From an uncultured Halieaceae bacterium (GTDB lineage: Bacteria; Pseudomonadota; Gammaproteobacteria; Pseudomonadales; Halieaceae), in contig CALINF010000111.1 of assembly GCA_938045215.1 (NCBI GenBank), forward strand, positions 1-15,160: a stretch of DNA of 15,160 nucleotides. The letters are read 5' to 3'. Of the stretch, positions 1-6,094 are shown in pieces. The notes below the pieces were generated by a model. That model saw only the letters and a list, made by a program, of their open reading frames with translations, did no database searches and was not told the origin of the DNA. The position numbers were made by a program, and so were the translations under genes. The number at the start of each line of letters is the position of its first letter. The first letter of the stretch is position 1.

Positions 1-458
1 TGGCATTGACCGTAATTTTGCTGGCCGCACTGGTTTGGGCATGGTGGTCAGGCGCAGTCGTAAACAGCACTCGTGACATTGAAATCATGGAGCCCGAACT
101 GGTTGCAGACGATGCTACGCAAAGTGTTCTTCGGGTCTATCCACACGCCATCCGAACCGCCATCGCAACCGGCGTGCGAGAGGAGTCGATTGGCGTTGTA
201 TTGGGTGCGACTGACAATGACATCAAGCACACTGCGCTGAGCGCGTCTCTGCCTTCGCAGGTTCCGGTTGCTGATGAGCGCATCATGTCACGCATAGAGT
301 GTCGGTCGCAGCTGTGCCTTCTGCGGCTGCAGCGGGTTATGGATAATGCCTCCGAGCAGCCGGCTACCAGCTTTCAGGTAGCGATGTTTGCGGATGCATC
401 ACCAGAGAGCTGGCATACTGCGATAAAGCAGGGCGTCAGGGCTCTTTACGCCTTGTAG
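1..458 (+). CDS. Hypothetical exported or membrane-anchored protein, 5' end possibly cut by window edge
   Basis: I do not recognise a family. The frame is open to the left edge, so the true start may lie outside; the first start codon inside is a TTG at 6, giving 150 residues. Residues 2-20 form a hydrophobic segment rich in Leu, Ala, Trp and Val (ILLAALVWAWW), which looks like a signal anchor or uncleaved signal peptide, so the rest should lie in the periplasm. The soluble part carries a Cys pair in the context IECRSQLCLLRL. This resembles a recurring pattern in small proteobacterial envelope proteins where two cysteines five residues apart sit on a beta strand and may form a disulfide (inference). 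The C-terminus ends in ALYAL. The downstream gene is convergent, so this is the end of its transcription unit. Confidence 0.6.
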   Translation, partial: ALTVILLAALVWAWWSGAVVNSTRDIEIMEPELVADDATQSVLRVYPHAIRTAIATGVREESIGVVLGATDNDIKHTALSASLPSQVPVADERIMSRIECRSQLCLLRLQRVMDNASEQPATSFQVAMFADASPESWHTAIKQGVRALYAL

Positions 459-509
459 ATACTGCAGATCTCGCTACTTCGGGAGTTGAGTTCCTGGGTG
501 ACTGTCAAC

Positions 510-1403
510 TCATGTCAGCCCTTTCGTATCTGCTTCCAGCGAAGCGATGGCGCTGACCAGCGCATCATTCAGGGGTGTCGCCACCTCGAGTCTTTTTGCT
601 TCTGCACTTATGTAGCCGTTGATGAATTCAATCTCGGTGGGTCTTCCCGCCTCAATGTCCTGCAGCATGGAGCAGCGATTATTGGCCGTTCCTGCTATAA
701 CCTTGCGCACCTCAGTTTCCAGAGTGTCCGCCAACTGACGATGGGCTGAGGCGCTGGTGAGGGCAGAAAGCTCCTTGCAAAGGTTGGCTACTTTGGTAGA
801 CAGGACAGGATCGCTGTTCAGCTCGCCGTTTTGTGTGCCAGCGAGAGCGCTAATCGGATTGATAACGGCATTGATGATGAGTTTCATCCACAGAGCGCTT
901 TCAATATCCTCTTCCCAGCAGGTGCCGGGGATTGCTTCCTGCCAAAGTGGCAGCCAGTCTGGAGGGGGGTGGTGATAGATGCTGCCTAATCGGCTCGTGC
1001 CCGTGCCGGCATGTATCAGCTGATTTGCGCAGCGCCAGTTCGCTCCCTCTGTACTGAGGCAGCAAAAATAGCGCGGCTCTGATACAGCCCGGGCGACCTC
1101 GTGCTGATAGCCTGAGCCGTTCGACATGAGCACCACATCGCTGCTGCTGGTGAGGCGGTGGCGTACACTGGAAACCGCTGCTACCACATCATAGGACTTG
1201 GTAACCACCAACAGCCGCTTTATCTCAGAATGATCGGTCGCGTAGCTGGTGTTGATGCGGAATTCGCGCTTTCGAGTTGCTCTCTTGCTCTGTCGGCCTG
1301 CGCGGCGTTCCACAATGGTAACGTTCGCACCCGCGCTATCAAGGAAAGCGGCGTAGAGGCTACCCAGAGCCCCGGCGCCCAGAATATGCCAGGGCTCACT
1401 CAC
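510..1403 (-). CDS. panE: 2-dehydropantoate 2-reductase family protein (ketopantoate reductase, PanE/ApbA)
   Basis: NADPH-dependent reductase family that converts 2-dehydropantoate to pantoate in cytosolic pantothenate/CoA synthesis. The 297-residue product has the usual family length. An N-terminal Rossmann fold begins at once with the dinucleotide-binding motif LGAGALG (residues 8-14), followed by an acidic/basic strand end (VERR, 31-34). The C-terminal helical domain has the catalytic lysine in the family signature MKLIINAVINPISAL (K174, N178), and the second catalytic acid is in RPTEIEFINGY (E257). These match the Lys and Glu of the E. coli enzyme. The start is a GTG at 1403 that puts the Rossmann motif at the usual distance from the N-terminus; its ribosome binding site is weak. 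The gene is divergent from yajQ and has no pathway partner nearby. Some paralogues reduce other 2-keto acids, so the substrate is inferred. Confidence 0.85.
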   Translation of the reverse strand: MSEPWHILGAGALGSLYAAFLDSAGANVTIVERRAGRQSKRATRKREFRINTSYATDHSEIKRLLVVTKSYDVVAAVSSVRHRLTSSSDVVLMSNGSGYQHEVARAVSEPRYFCCLSTEGANWRCANQLIHAGTGTSRLGSIYHHPPPDWLPLWQEAIPGTCWEEDIESALWMKLIINAVINPISALAGTQNGELNSDPVLSTKVANLCKELSALTSASAHRQLADTLETEVRKVIAGTANNRCSMLQDIEAGRPTEIEFINGYISAEAKRLEVATPLNDALVSAIASLEADTKGLT

Positions 1404-1408
1404 TGTGT

Positions 1409-1436
1409 TTGATGCACTGCGCAGTATTGGTAATAG
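1409..1436 (+). promoter_or_regulatory. Candidate sigma70 promoter for yajQ
   Basis: The 88-base gap between divergent panE and yajQ holds TTGATG (1409-1414) and TAATAG (1431-1436) with a 16-base spacer, a fair match to -35/-10 hexamers and about 55 bases ahead of the yajQ ATG. A perfect 10-bp palindrome, ACTGCGCAGT (1416-1425), sits in the spacer and could be an operator. Both calls rest on pattern matching only. Confidence 0.3.
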
Positions 1437-1491
1437 CGGTGCGGGGCATTAAGATGGCGTCCATTACGATTTGGCCAGAAAGGAAAGCACT

Positions 1492-1974
1492 ATGCCATCA
1501 TTCGATGTAGTTTCGGAAGTCGATCTTCACCAACTCACTAATGCTGTCGATCAGGCCTCGCGTATCGTGGGGAATCGGTTCGACTTCAAGGGTGTAGATG
1601 CCTCGTTTGAGCGTGAAGAGCGCTCGGTGTTACTTACAGCGGAGGCGGAGTTTCAGGTAACTCAGATGGAGGACATGCTGCGCTCCGCCCTTGTCAACTG
1701 CGAGATCGACCCGATGGCAATGGATTGCGGTGAGATTACTCTTTCGGGCAAACACGCCCGTCAAACCGTCACACTGCGTCACGGTCTGGACAGCGCCCAG
1801 TGCAGGTCTATCGTCAAAACCATCAAGGATTCCAAACTCAAGGCGCAGACACAGATTCAGGGTGATCAGGTCAGGGTAACGGGCAAGAAGCGGGATGATC
1901 TGCAGAAAGTCATTGCCCTGTTACGGGAAGGCGATTTTGGCGCGCCCTTGCAGTTCAGCAACTTTCGCGACTAG
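1492..1974 (+). CDS. yajQ: YajQ family nucleotide/c-di-GMP-binding protein
   Basis: Small cytosolic protein of the YajQ (UPF0234) family. The family binds nucleotides, and the Xanthomonas homologue is reported to act as a cyclic di-GMP effector with a transcription factor partner. I chose the ATG at 1492, giving 160 residues, because the protein then starts with the family's invariant MPSFDVVSEVD and an AGGA lies 7 bases ahead; an in-frame TTG at 1471 adds only an untypical extension. Family hallmarks seen are NRFDFKG (28-34), the second ferredoxin-like repeat starting near residue 85, IKDSKLKAQTQIQGDQVRV (114-132), GKKRDDLQ (134-141), and the C-terminal FGAPLQFSNFRD. The length matches E. 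coli YajQ (163). The stop interlocks with that of the convergent kinase gene. A degenerate GGDEF protein, also a possible c-di-GMP binder, lies 4 kb away. Confidence 0.95.
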   Translation: MPSFDVVSEVDLHQLTNAVDQASRIVGNRFDFKGVDASFEREERSVLLTAEAEFQVTQMEDMLRSALVNCEIDPMAMDCGEITLSGKHARQTVTLRHGLDSAQCRSIVKTIKDSKLKAQTQIQGDQVRVTGKKRDDLQKVIALLREGDFGAPLQFSNFRD

Positions 1975-2870
1975 TTCAATTCACTTTTTAGTGACTCTAC
2001 AAGAGCGGGGGTCAGCATCGAGTTAAGCTTGGTGAGTTCGTTGTCGCTGACGGATTGATGCTCGCACACCGCGTACCATAACCAGGCCAAATAACGATAA
2101 CAGAGGCGAAACCGCAACAATAGCTGACGCTCCTTCGGCTGTGAGTCTCGCGCCAGATACGTGGTCAAAAGTTTGTCAGCTACGATGCTCTTGGCATCGC
2201 ATTCACAGATCACAGCCAGATCAAACAATCGATGTCCCATGCCGCTGTATTCCCAGTCCAGGGCGTACAGAGCGCCTTGGCTGCGCAGTCGATTGGCGCT
2301 GTGCAGGTCATTGTGGCAAACCACCAACTCAGTGTCGTCTTGTTCCGCCTCCTTGATGATGCATTCGGTCAAGCGGGTGGTTGTGGACAGCATCTGCGAG
2401 ACCCCTGGCTGGCGGACCTCCAGTTGATGCAAGTATTGGCGGATACGATGGGATAGATCGATGCGGTGATGAACGGCTGGCAGGTAGTGGATGCGCCTGA
2501 GCAGGTCAGCAACCTCCCCTTCGGTTTGTTGTTGATTGTCGTCTGGGGTCAGATACTCACAAACCAGCGCACCCAGCTCCGGGTTCAGATAAACAGGCTG
2601 CGGCGCTATCCCCTGACGGGATGCCTCCAGTAGCGTCTTCCATTCGGTCTGCCGATTAAGGCTGTGGCTGCGGGTGTCTACGCCATCCAGTCGTACCACA
2701 AATCTGAGTGCTTTGGTGGTTACCAGAATGCTGGTGTTACTGATCCCGTCGTCCAGATGACGGCTTATCTCGGGGGCGTGTTGCAAGGGTAGTCGAGTTT
2801 GCCAATGGCGCCATTGACTCAGTGTCAGTGTCAGCCGTTGTCGGGTTGATTGAGATAGTGTTTTCGCCAT
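1971..2870 (-). CDS. APH/choline-kinase family phosphotransferase, likely thiamine kinase
   Basis: A 299-residue protein with the aminoglycoside/choline/thiamine kinase fold. The catalytic loop is VVCHNDLHSAN (183-193), giving the Brenner pattern HxDxxxxN with H186, D188 and N193; the metal-binding DWEYSGMGHRLFDLA follows (205-219, D205). The N-lobe holds a strand with ALRFVVRL (54-61), containing a likely ATP-contacting Arg. These motifs fix the family but not the substrate. Thiamine is inferred from position: it is the last gene of a TPP-riboswitch operon with a receptor, a thiamine-binding protein and a PnuC-type transporter. Phosphorylation by such a kinase would trap imported thiamine as thiamine monophosphate, as E. 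coli ThiK does. Its ATG lies inside pnuT (40-base overlap) with a weak Shine-Dalgarno, suggesting translational coupling. Its stop shares CTAG with that of yajQ. Confidence 0.8.
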   Translation of the reverse strand: MAKTLSQSTRQRLTLTLSQWRHWQTRLPLQHAPEISRHLDDGISNTSILVTTKALRFVVRLDGVDTRSHSLNRQTEWKTLLEASRQGIAPQPVYLNPELGALVCEYLTPDDNQQQTEGEVADLLRRIHYLPAVHHRIDLSHRIRQYLHQLEVRQPGVSQMLSTTTRLTECIIKEAEQDDTELVVCHNDLHSANRLRSQGALYALDWEYSGMGHRLFDLAVICECDAKSIVADKLLTTYLARDSQPKERQLLLRFRLCYRYLAWLWYAVCEHQSVSDNELTKLNSMLTPALVESLKSELN

Positions 2871-3448
2871 GCAAAGAACCCGAAGATAACAATGATCAAG
2901 TAGACCAGAAAGAGCCCTGCGGTGAGATACAGTTCTCGATCCAGATAGAGGATAAGTGAAGCGGCATCAATTACCAGCCAGTAGAGCCAGTTTTCCAGGA
3001 TCTTCTGCGTCACCATCCACGTTGTCAGAATGCTACCCCAGGTGGTAAACGAGTCGAGATAGGGCAGCGCGGCTTCTGTTTGCTGGCTCAGTAGTGTGCC
3101 GCTTATGAGCGTAAGAGTAATCACGGCGAGCAACGCCAGCGCATGCTGCGACAGTTGCCAGCGACGAATAGTGAGAGTTGAATCCTTCGGGCCGCCGTGA
3201 CGCCAATGCCACCATCCGTAGATAGCCATCGCGATATAGTAGAGCTGCAGGGCCGTCTCCATCAGCAGATTGACCCGCCAGAACACGATGAGGAACAGGC
3301 AGGTGCTCATCAGGGCTGCTGGCCAGCACCACAGGCTCTCTCGCATAGCCAGCAGCAGGTAGGCTATACCTAACACTACGGCTGCAAGCTCGAGAGGTGA
3401 CATCGCAGTTAACGCATTGCCAATGTTGTGCAGCAGCGATTCGCTCAT
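2831..3448 (-). CDS. pnuT: PnuC-family vitamin transporter, likely thiamine transporter PnuT
   Basis: Polytopic inner-membrane protein of 205 residues, the normal length of the PnuC family. Several hydrophobic stretches are visible, starting with LAAVVLGIAYLLLAM (21-35) and ending with YLIIVIFGFFAW. The family signature, an aromatic W/W motif after a helix, appears as IYGWWHWRHGG (residues 77-87). PnuC members passively carry vitamins (nicotinamide riboside for PnuC, thiamine for PnuT, riboflavin for PnuX), and net uptake depends on phosphorylation inside the cell. Thiamine specificity is inferred from the TPP riboswitch, the thiamine-binding-like gene just upstream and the kinase just downstream. 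Its ATG is 2 bases after the upstream stop, and its 3' end overlaps the kinase start, so translation of the last three genes is probably coupled. Sure of family, fairly sure of substrate. Confidence 0.88.
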   Translation of the reverse strand: MSESLLHNIGNALTAMSPLELAAVVLGIAYLLLAMRESLWCWPAALMSTCLFLIVFWRVNLLMETALQLYYIAMAIYGWWHWRHGGPKDSTLTIRRWQLSQHALALLAVITLTLISGTLLSQQTEAALPYLDSFTTWGSILTTWMVTQKILENWLYWLVIDAASLILYLDRELYLTAGLFLVYLIIVIFGFFAWRKHYLNQPDNG

Positions 3449-3450
3449 GA

Positions 3451-3702
3451 CTACTTAATCGACAAGTCACCGGGAATGAACTTGCATACCAGTACCTGCT
3501 TGCCGAACGTGTTGTAGCTGGACTTGAGTTCCTGTCGCAGAATTGCAAAAACGCGATCGTAATCTCCGCTGATTTGAGTGCTCATAGCATTGGTAACGAC
3601 GTCCAGATCGCCGTGTTCATGTACTGCGTGAATGAATGCGCGAATAACAGGCACGTAATCTTCTTTGAGCGGATATAGACTGATTTCTGCGGTGAGTTTC
3701 AC
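3451..3702 (-). CDS. Small thiamine-binding protein of the YkoF/MTH1187 type
   Basis: An 83-residue soluble protein without signal peptide, so cytosolic. The sequence opens KLTAEISLYPLKEDY and continues with a pattern of strand, helix, strand (TNAMSTQISGDY) and amphipathic helix (DRVFAILRQELKSSY), then a last strand (KQVLVCKFIPGD). This is the ferredoxin-like layout of the thiamine-binding YkoF/MTH1187 families. B. subtilis YkoF has two such domains in tandem; this protein has one and would have to dimerise or oligomerise. Start: GTG at 3702 with GAGGA 8 bases ahead; no better start exists. It lies 38 bases after the receptor gene and 2 bases before pnuT. Its role could be buffering thiamine or its HMP moiety, or handing it to the kinase. 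Family call rests on sequence pattern and context, not on a search. Confidence 0.75.
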   Translation of the reverse strand: MKLTAEISLYPLKEDYVPVIRAFIHAVHEHGDLDVVTNAMSTQISGDYDRVFAILRQELKSSYNTFGKQVLVCKFIPGDLSIK

Positions 3703-3740
3703 TGTCCTTTTCCTCGTCTCGTTCCTGGTTTTTCCAGTCT

Positions 3741-5861
3741 CTAGAACTGGTAGCTTGCGGAGATGCCTACTAGCCGAGGTTCTCCGTATTGAAAGTAGGG
3801 CTCAGTCACGTAGCCTTTACGCGGATCATTGCCAAAACTACCGAAACCTCGAACGACCGTATCCTCGTCAGTGAGGTTACGCCCCCATAGAGCGAGATCC
3901 CAGTGCTGAGTTGAGAATCCTATTCTGGCGTGCAGCAAGTCCTGTGAGGGCGCTTCTACCGAGTGTCGGTCGGACAGGTAGAACGAATCCTTACCTTCCA
4001 GATCCACTCGGCCGTAGAAACCCGCACCGAACATCAGGCGCGCGCCTGCTGCGTACTGGTAGGATGGGGCATGGGCCTGATCCCTGCCGGACAAATCTTC
4101 TCCCGAGGCGTTGGTATAGTTTTCAAACTCTGTTTCCAGCAGCCCCAGATTTGCATACAGCGCCAGCGCATCGACTGGCTGCCAGTTCAACTCCCATTCC
4201 AGTCCATAGTTGTTGCCATCAGCTGCATTGCTTGTGTAATCGATAAAGTTGCTACTGCCATCTTCACGCGGAATAACCAATGACCCCTTAACCTGCTGGT
4301 CTTCGCGATCCATGTAAAATACAGTCAGTCTGGATTGCAATTGCCCGGCAAGGAGGGTGTTCTTTAGCCCAACCTCGTAGTTAATGAGTGATTCATCGTC
4401 GAAGAAGCGTTGCGAGCGCAACTGGGCTGCAATCTCAGGATCTTCCACAATCTCCAGCGTTGCCAGTATGCCGGCATTCACGCCATTCGCCCGATAGCCT
4501 CGGGATACGCCCCCGTAAAGCATGGCTTCATCGGCGAGACTGTACTCCAGCATCAGACGGCCTCCCCAAAGGTTTTTTGCAGGATCACTCGCCACGCGGT
4601 TGTTGTCGCTGTAGTCCGTTTCGCGTCGCTCAATACGCAAACCAGAGATTACTGTCAGCGTATCGCTAAGATGTGTGTCGAACTGTGCAAATGCCGAAAC
4701 GGTGTCGGTATCGTAGCGACTGCGAAAATCCTGTGAAAGATAGGTATATTGCCGTTTCAGGTCTTCTTCCTCCCCCAGATAGTAGAGCCCCACGACCCAG
4801 TCGTGAGTCGCATCCATGGCCTTGAATGGCGTTGTGGATAGCAGACGTACTTGCGCGCTCACGCTGTCGCGCTCGCGGCGGTAGCGGTCGAAGGAGGAGT
4901 ACTCCAGTGCCGGTGCAATGCCTACGAAGCTCCAATCCTCATCGTAGCCATAGTCCGTATCTGTGTTTGCAACTGTCAGTTTGGATTCCATTTGCAGATT
5001 ATTCAGGCTGCGCTGCCAGGTTAGACCAACGGCATGTGATTCAAGCGTATCCTGCCCCGGCTGATCCGAGAGTGTGTTGCGATTATTATCCAGTGAGAAA
5101 GCGTCGTAGCCGTTGTCTAAGTCGGCGTACATTGCCACGAGGTCCAGCGTATCGTTTTCGCCGCTGAGCCAGCGCAGCTTTCCACGCACCATTGTCTCGT
5201 CACGATCATTGGTGTTGTCACGCCCCAGATGCCGGTTCTCAATGAATCCATCGCTCTGGTAGCTGTTTATCGCAAGGCGGTACAGCAGGGTATCTGCGAT
5301 CAGCGGCCCCGTGCCCACAATGCCGGCACTGTAGGTATCGTAGTCAGCGGCCATCGTTTCGATGCGTAGTCCGGGGGTATCCTGAGGCGACCCAGTCTGG
5401 ATGTTAATGAGTCCTGCCAGTGCGTTGGCGCCGTGCAGGGTGCCCTGAGGCCCGCGCAGCACCTCCACCTGGTCAACGTCAAACAGGTTGCCGGCGGTGC
5501 CAAGTCCGCTAAAGTCAATGCCGTCCACCAGTACGCCGATCGATGGGTTCAGTGGCTCGATAAACTGACTGCGCTCGCCGACACCCCTTATCTGGAAAAA
5601 GCGGGCTCTTGAAGCGCCGCTGGCAAAGTTAACATTGGGTGCCACGTTGAGAATATCTTCCAGGTGCTGCGCCGCACGCTCGCGGAGTTCGCGCTCGTTA
5701 ATGATAGTGGTGCTGCCGACCTGGCTTTGCAGCGCAATGTCCCGGAACTCGGCCGTTACCAGAATCTCCTCAAGTTGAGGTGTTTGCGCCAGTGTTGGCA
5801 CTGAAAGTAGTGCTGATGACATCAGTGCTGTTGAAAATAGTGCAGGTAGGGTGCGTAACAC
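3741..5861 (-). CDS. TonB-dependent outer-membrane receptor, probable thiamine uptake
   Basis: A 706-residue TonB-dependent receptor that would carry its ligand across the outer membrane using the proton-motive force through TonB-ExbB-ExbD. Residues 1-26 form a signal peptide ending in PTLAQ. A TonB-box-like stretch (EEILVTAE, about 31-38) leads into the plug, with typical SSD-like signatures VDGIDFSG and VEVLRGPQGTLHGANALAG. The rest is a 22-strand barrel pattern of alternating residues, and the last residue is Phe in GISASYQF, as needed for BAM-dependent assembly. The start is a GTG at 5861 with a strong AGGAG 6 bases upstream; no ATG lies nearby. The plug and barrel alone would suggest a generic or siderophore receptor; the TPP riboswitch directly ahead and the thiamine genes behind argue for thiamine or a related compound. 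First gene of the four-gene operon. Confidence 0.9.
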   Translation of the reverse strand: MLRTLPALFSTALMSSALLSVPTLAQTPQLEEILVTAEFRDIALQSQVGSTTIINERELRERAAQHLEDILNVAPNVNFASGASRARFFQIRGVGERSQFIEPLNPSIGVLVDGIDFSGLGTAGNLFDVDQVEVLRGPQGTLHGANALAGLINIQTGSPQDTPGLRIETMAADYDTYSAGIVGTGPLIADTLLYRLAINSYQSDGFIENRHLGRDNTNDRDETMVRGKLRWLSGENDTLDLVAMYADLDNGYDAFSLDNNRNTLSDQPGQDTLESHAVGLTWQRSLNNLQMESKLTVANTDTDYGYDEDWSFVGIAPALEYSSFDRYRRERDSVSAQVRLLSTTPFKAMDATHDWVVGLYYLGEEEDLKRQYTYLSQDFRSRYDTDTVSAFAQFDTHLSDTLTVISGLRIERRETDYSDNNRVASDPAKNLWGGRLMLEYSLADEAMLYGGVSRGYRANGVNAGILATLEIVEDPEIAAQLRSQRFFDDESLINYEVGLKNTLLAGQLQSRLTVFYMDREDQQVKGSLVIPREDGSSNFIDYTSNAADGNNYGLEWELNWQPVDALALYANLGLLETEFENYTNASGEDLSGRDQAHAPSYQYAAGARLMFGAGFYGRVDLEGKDSFYLSDRHSVEAPSQDLLHARIGFSTQHWDLALWGRNLTDEDTVVRGFGSFGNDPRKGYVTEPYFQYGEPRLVGISASYQF

Positions 5862-5892
5862 GTTTGGCTCCTAGTTGATGGCACGGGGAGCC
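5861..5892 (-). promoter_or_regulatory. Riboswitch expression platform: hairpin covering the Shine-Dalgarno
   Basis: On the minus strand GGCTCC (5892-5887) pairs perfectly with GGAGCC (5871-5866) across a 15-base loop. The 3' arm contains the AGGAG ribosome binding site of the receptor gene, so this stem would block translation from the GTG at 5861. CTCCC in the 5' arm region (5890-5886) is also complementary to GGGAG (5934-5930) at the 3' end of the TPP aptamer. Pairing there would open the sequestering stem when TPP is absent. No U-run follows the hairpin, so control looks translational. Pairings are seen; the switching order is inferred. Confidence 0.65.
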
Positions 5893-5926
5893 TGGGTGTG
5901 TCTTTCTGGTGTCGAATAACACAGAG

Positions 5927-6006
5927 CCTCTCCCTACGCCGGTGCTAACCGGATCAGGTTCAAAGGGTTTACCGACAGGTATCTCAGGCCTAGGCCACCC
6001 CCAAGG
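5927..6006 (-). ncRNA. TPP riboswitch (thi-box) aptamer
   Basis: On the minus strand this stretch carries the conserved THI element in order: GGGGGTGGCC, a short P3 stem, CTGAGA (5987-5982), then CCCTTTGAACCTGATC, a P5 stem CCGG/CCGG closing TTAGCA, and GCGTAGGGA (5939-5931). The P1 ends CCTT (6006-6003) and GAGG (5930-5927) pair. The CTGAGA and AACCTGATC segments are the parts that bind the pyrimidine and pyrophosphate of TPP in known structures. It begins a few bases after the predicted transcription start and lies about 65 bases ahead of the receptor start codon. It is compact, with almost no optional P3a helix. This is the clearest functional label in the window and assigns the downstream operon to thiamine metabolism. 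Confidence 0.96.
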
Positions 6007-6017
6007 TTTACAAGTCG

Positions 6018-6045
6018 ATTATAGGGGGCTTACACTGAACAGCAA
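6018..6045 (-). promoter_or_regulatory. Sigma70 promoter of the thiamine operon
   Basis: On the minus strand a perfect TATAAT (6023-6018) is preceded, after 16 bases, by TTGCTG (6045-6040) as a -35 hexamer. The expected transcription start, near 6010-6011, falls just ahead of the riboswitch P1 helix at 6006, which is what a riboswitch leader requires. The -35 lies partly inside one arm of a 9-bp inverted repeat. Confidence 0.7.
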
Positions 6046-6076
6046 ATAATAATGAAAAGTGGAAAACTGCTGTTCA
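6036..6076. repeat. 9-bp perfect inverted repeat between divergent genes
   Basis: TGAACAGCA (6036-6044) and TGCTGTTCA (6068-6076) are exact reverse complements separated by 23 bases. The left arm overlaps the -35 of the thiamine promoter; the right arm lies 19 bases before the ATG of the GGDEF-like gene, within its likely leader. It could be a divergent operator or an RNA hairpin. Function is unknown. Confidence 0.45.
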
Positions 6077-6094
6077 TTGAGCGGACGGAGTGGG

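Noticed and set aside
483..511. 7-bp stem GAGTTGA/TCAACTC with 15-base loop between the first gene and panE as a terminator
   Set aside because: No T-run on either side, a long loop, and it overlaps the panE stop codon.
2831..3448. Transporter as nicotinamide riboside PnuC
   Set aside because: Sequence family alone allows it, but the TPP riboswitch and thiamine-type neighbours favour PnuT; no NadR or NAD gene is nearby.
6059..6094. GTG 6059 as start of the GGDEF-like protein
   Set aside because: No Shine-Dalgarno ahead, the extension is Cys/Ser-rich and unlike a coding start, and ATG 6095 has GGAG.
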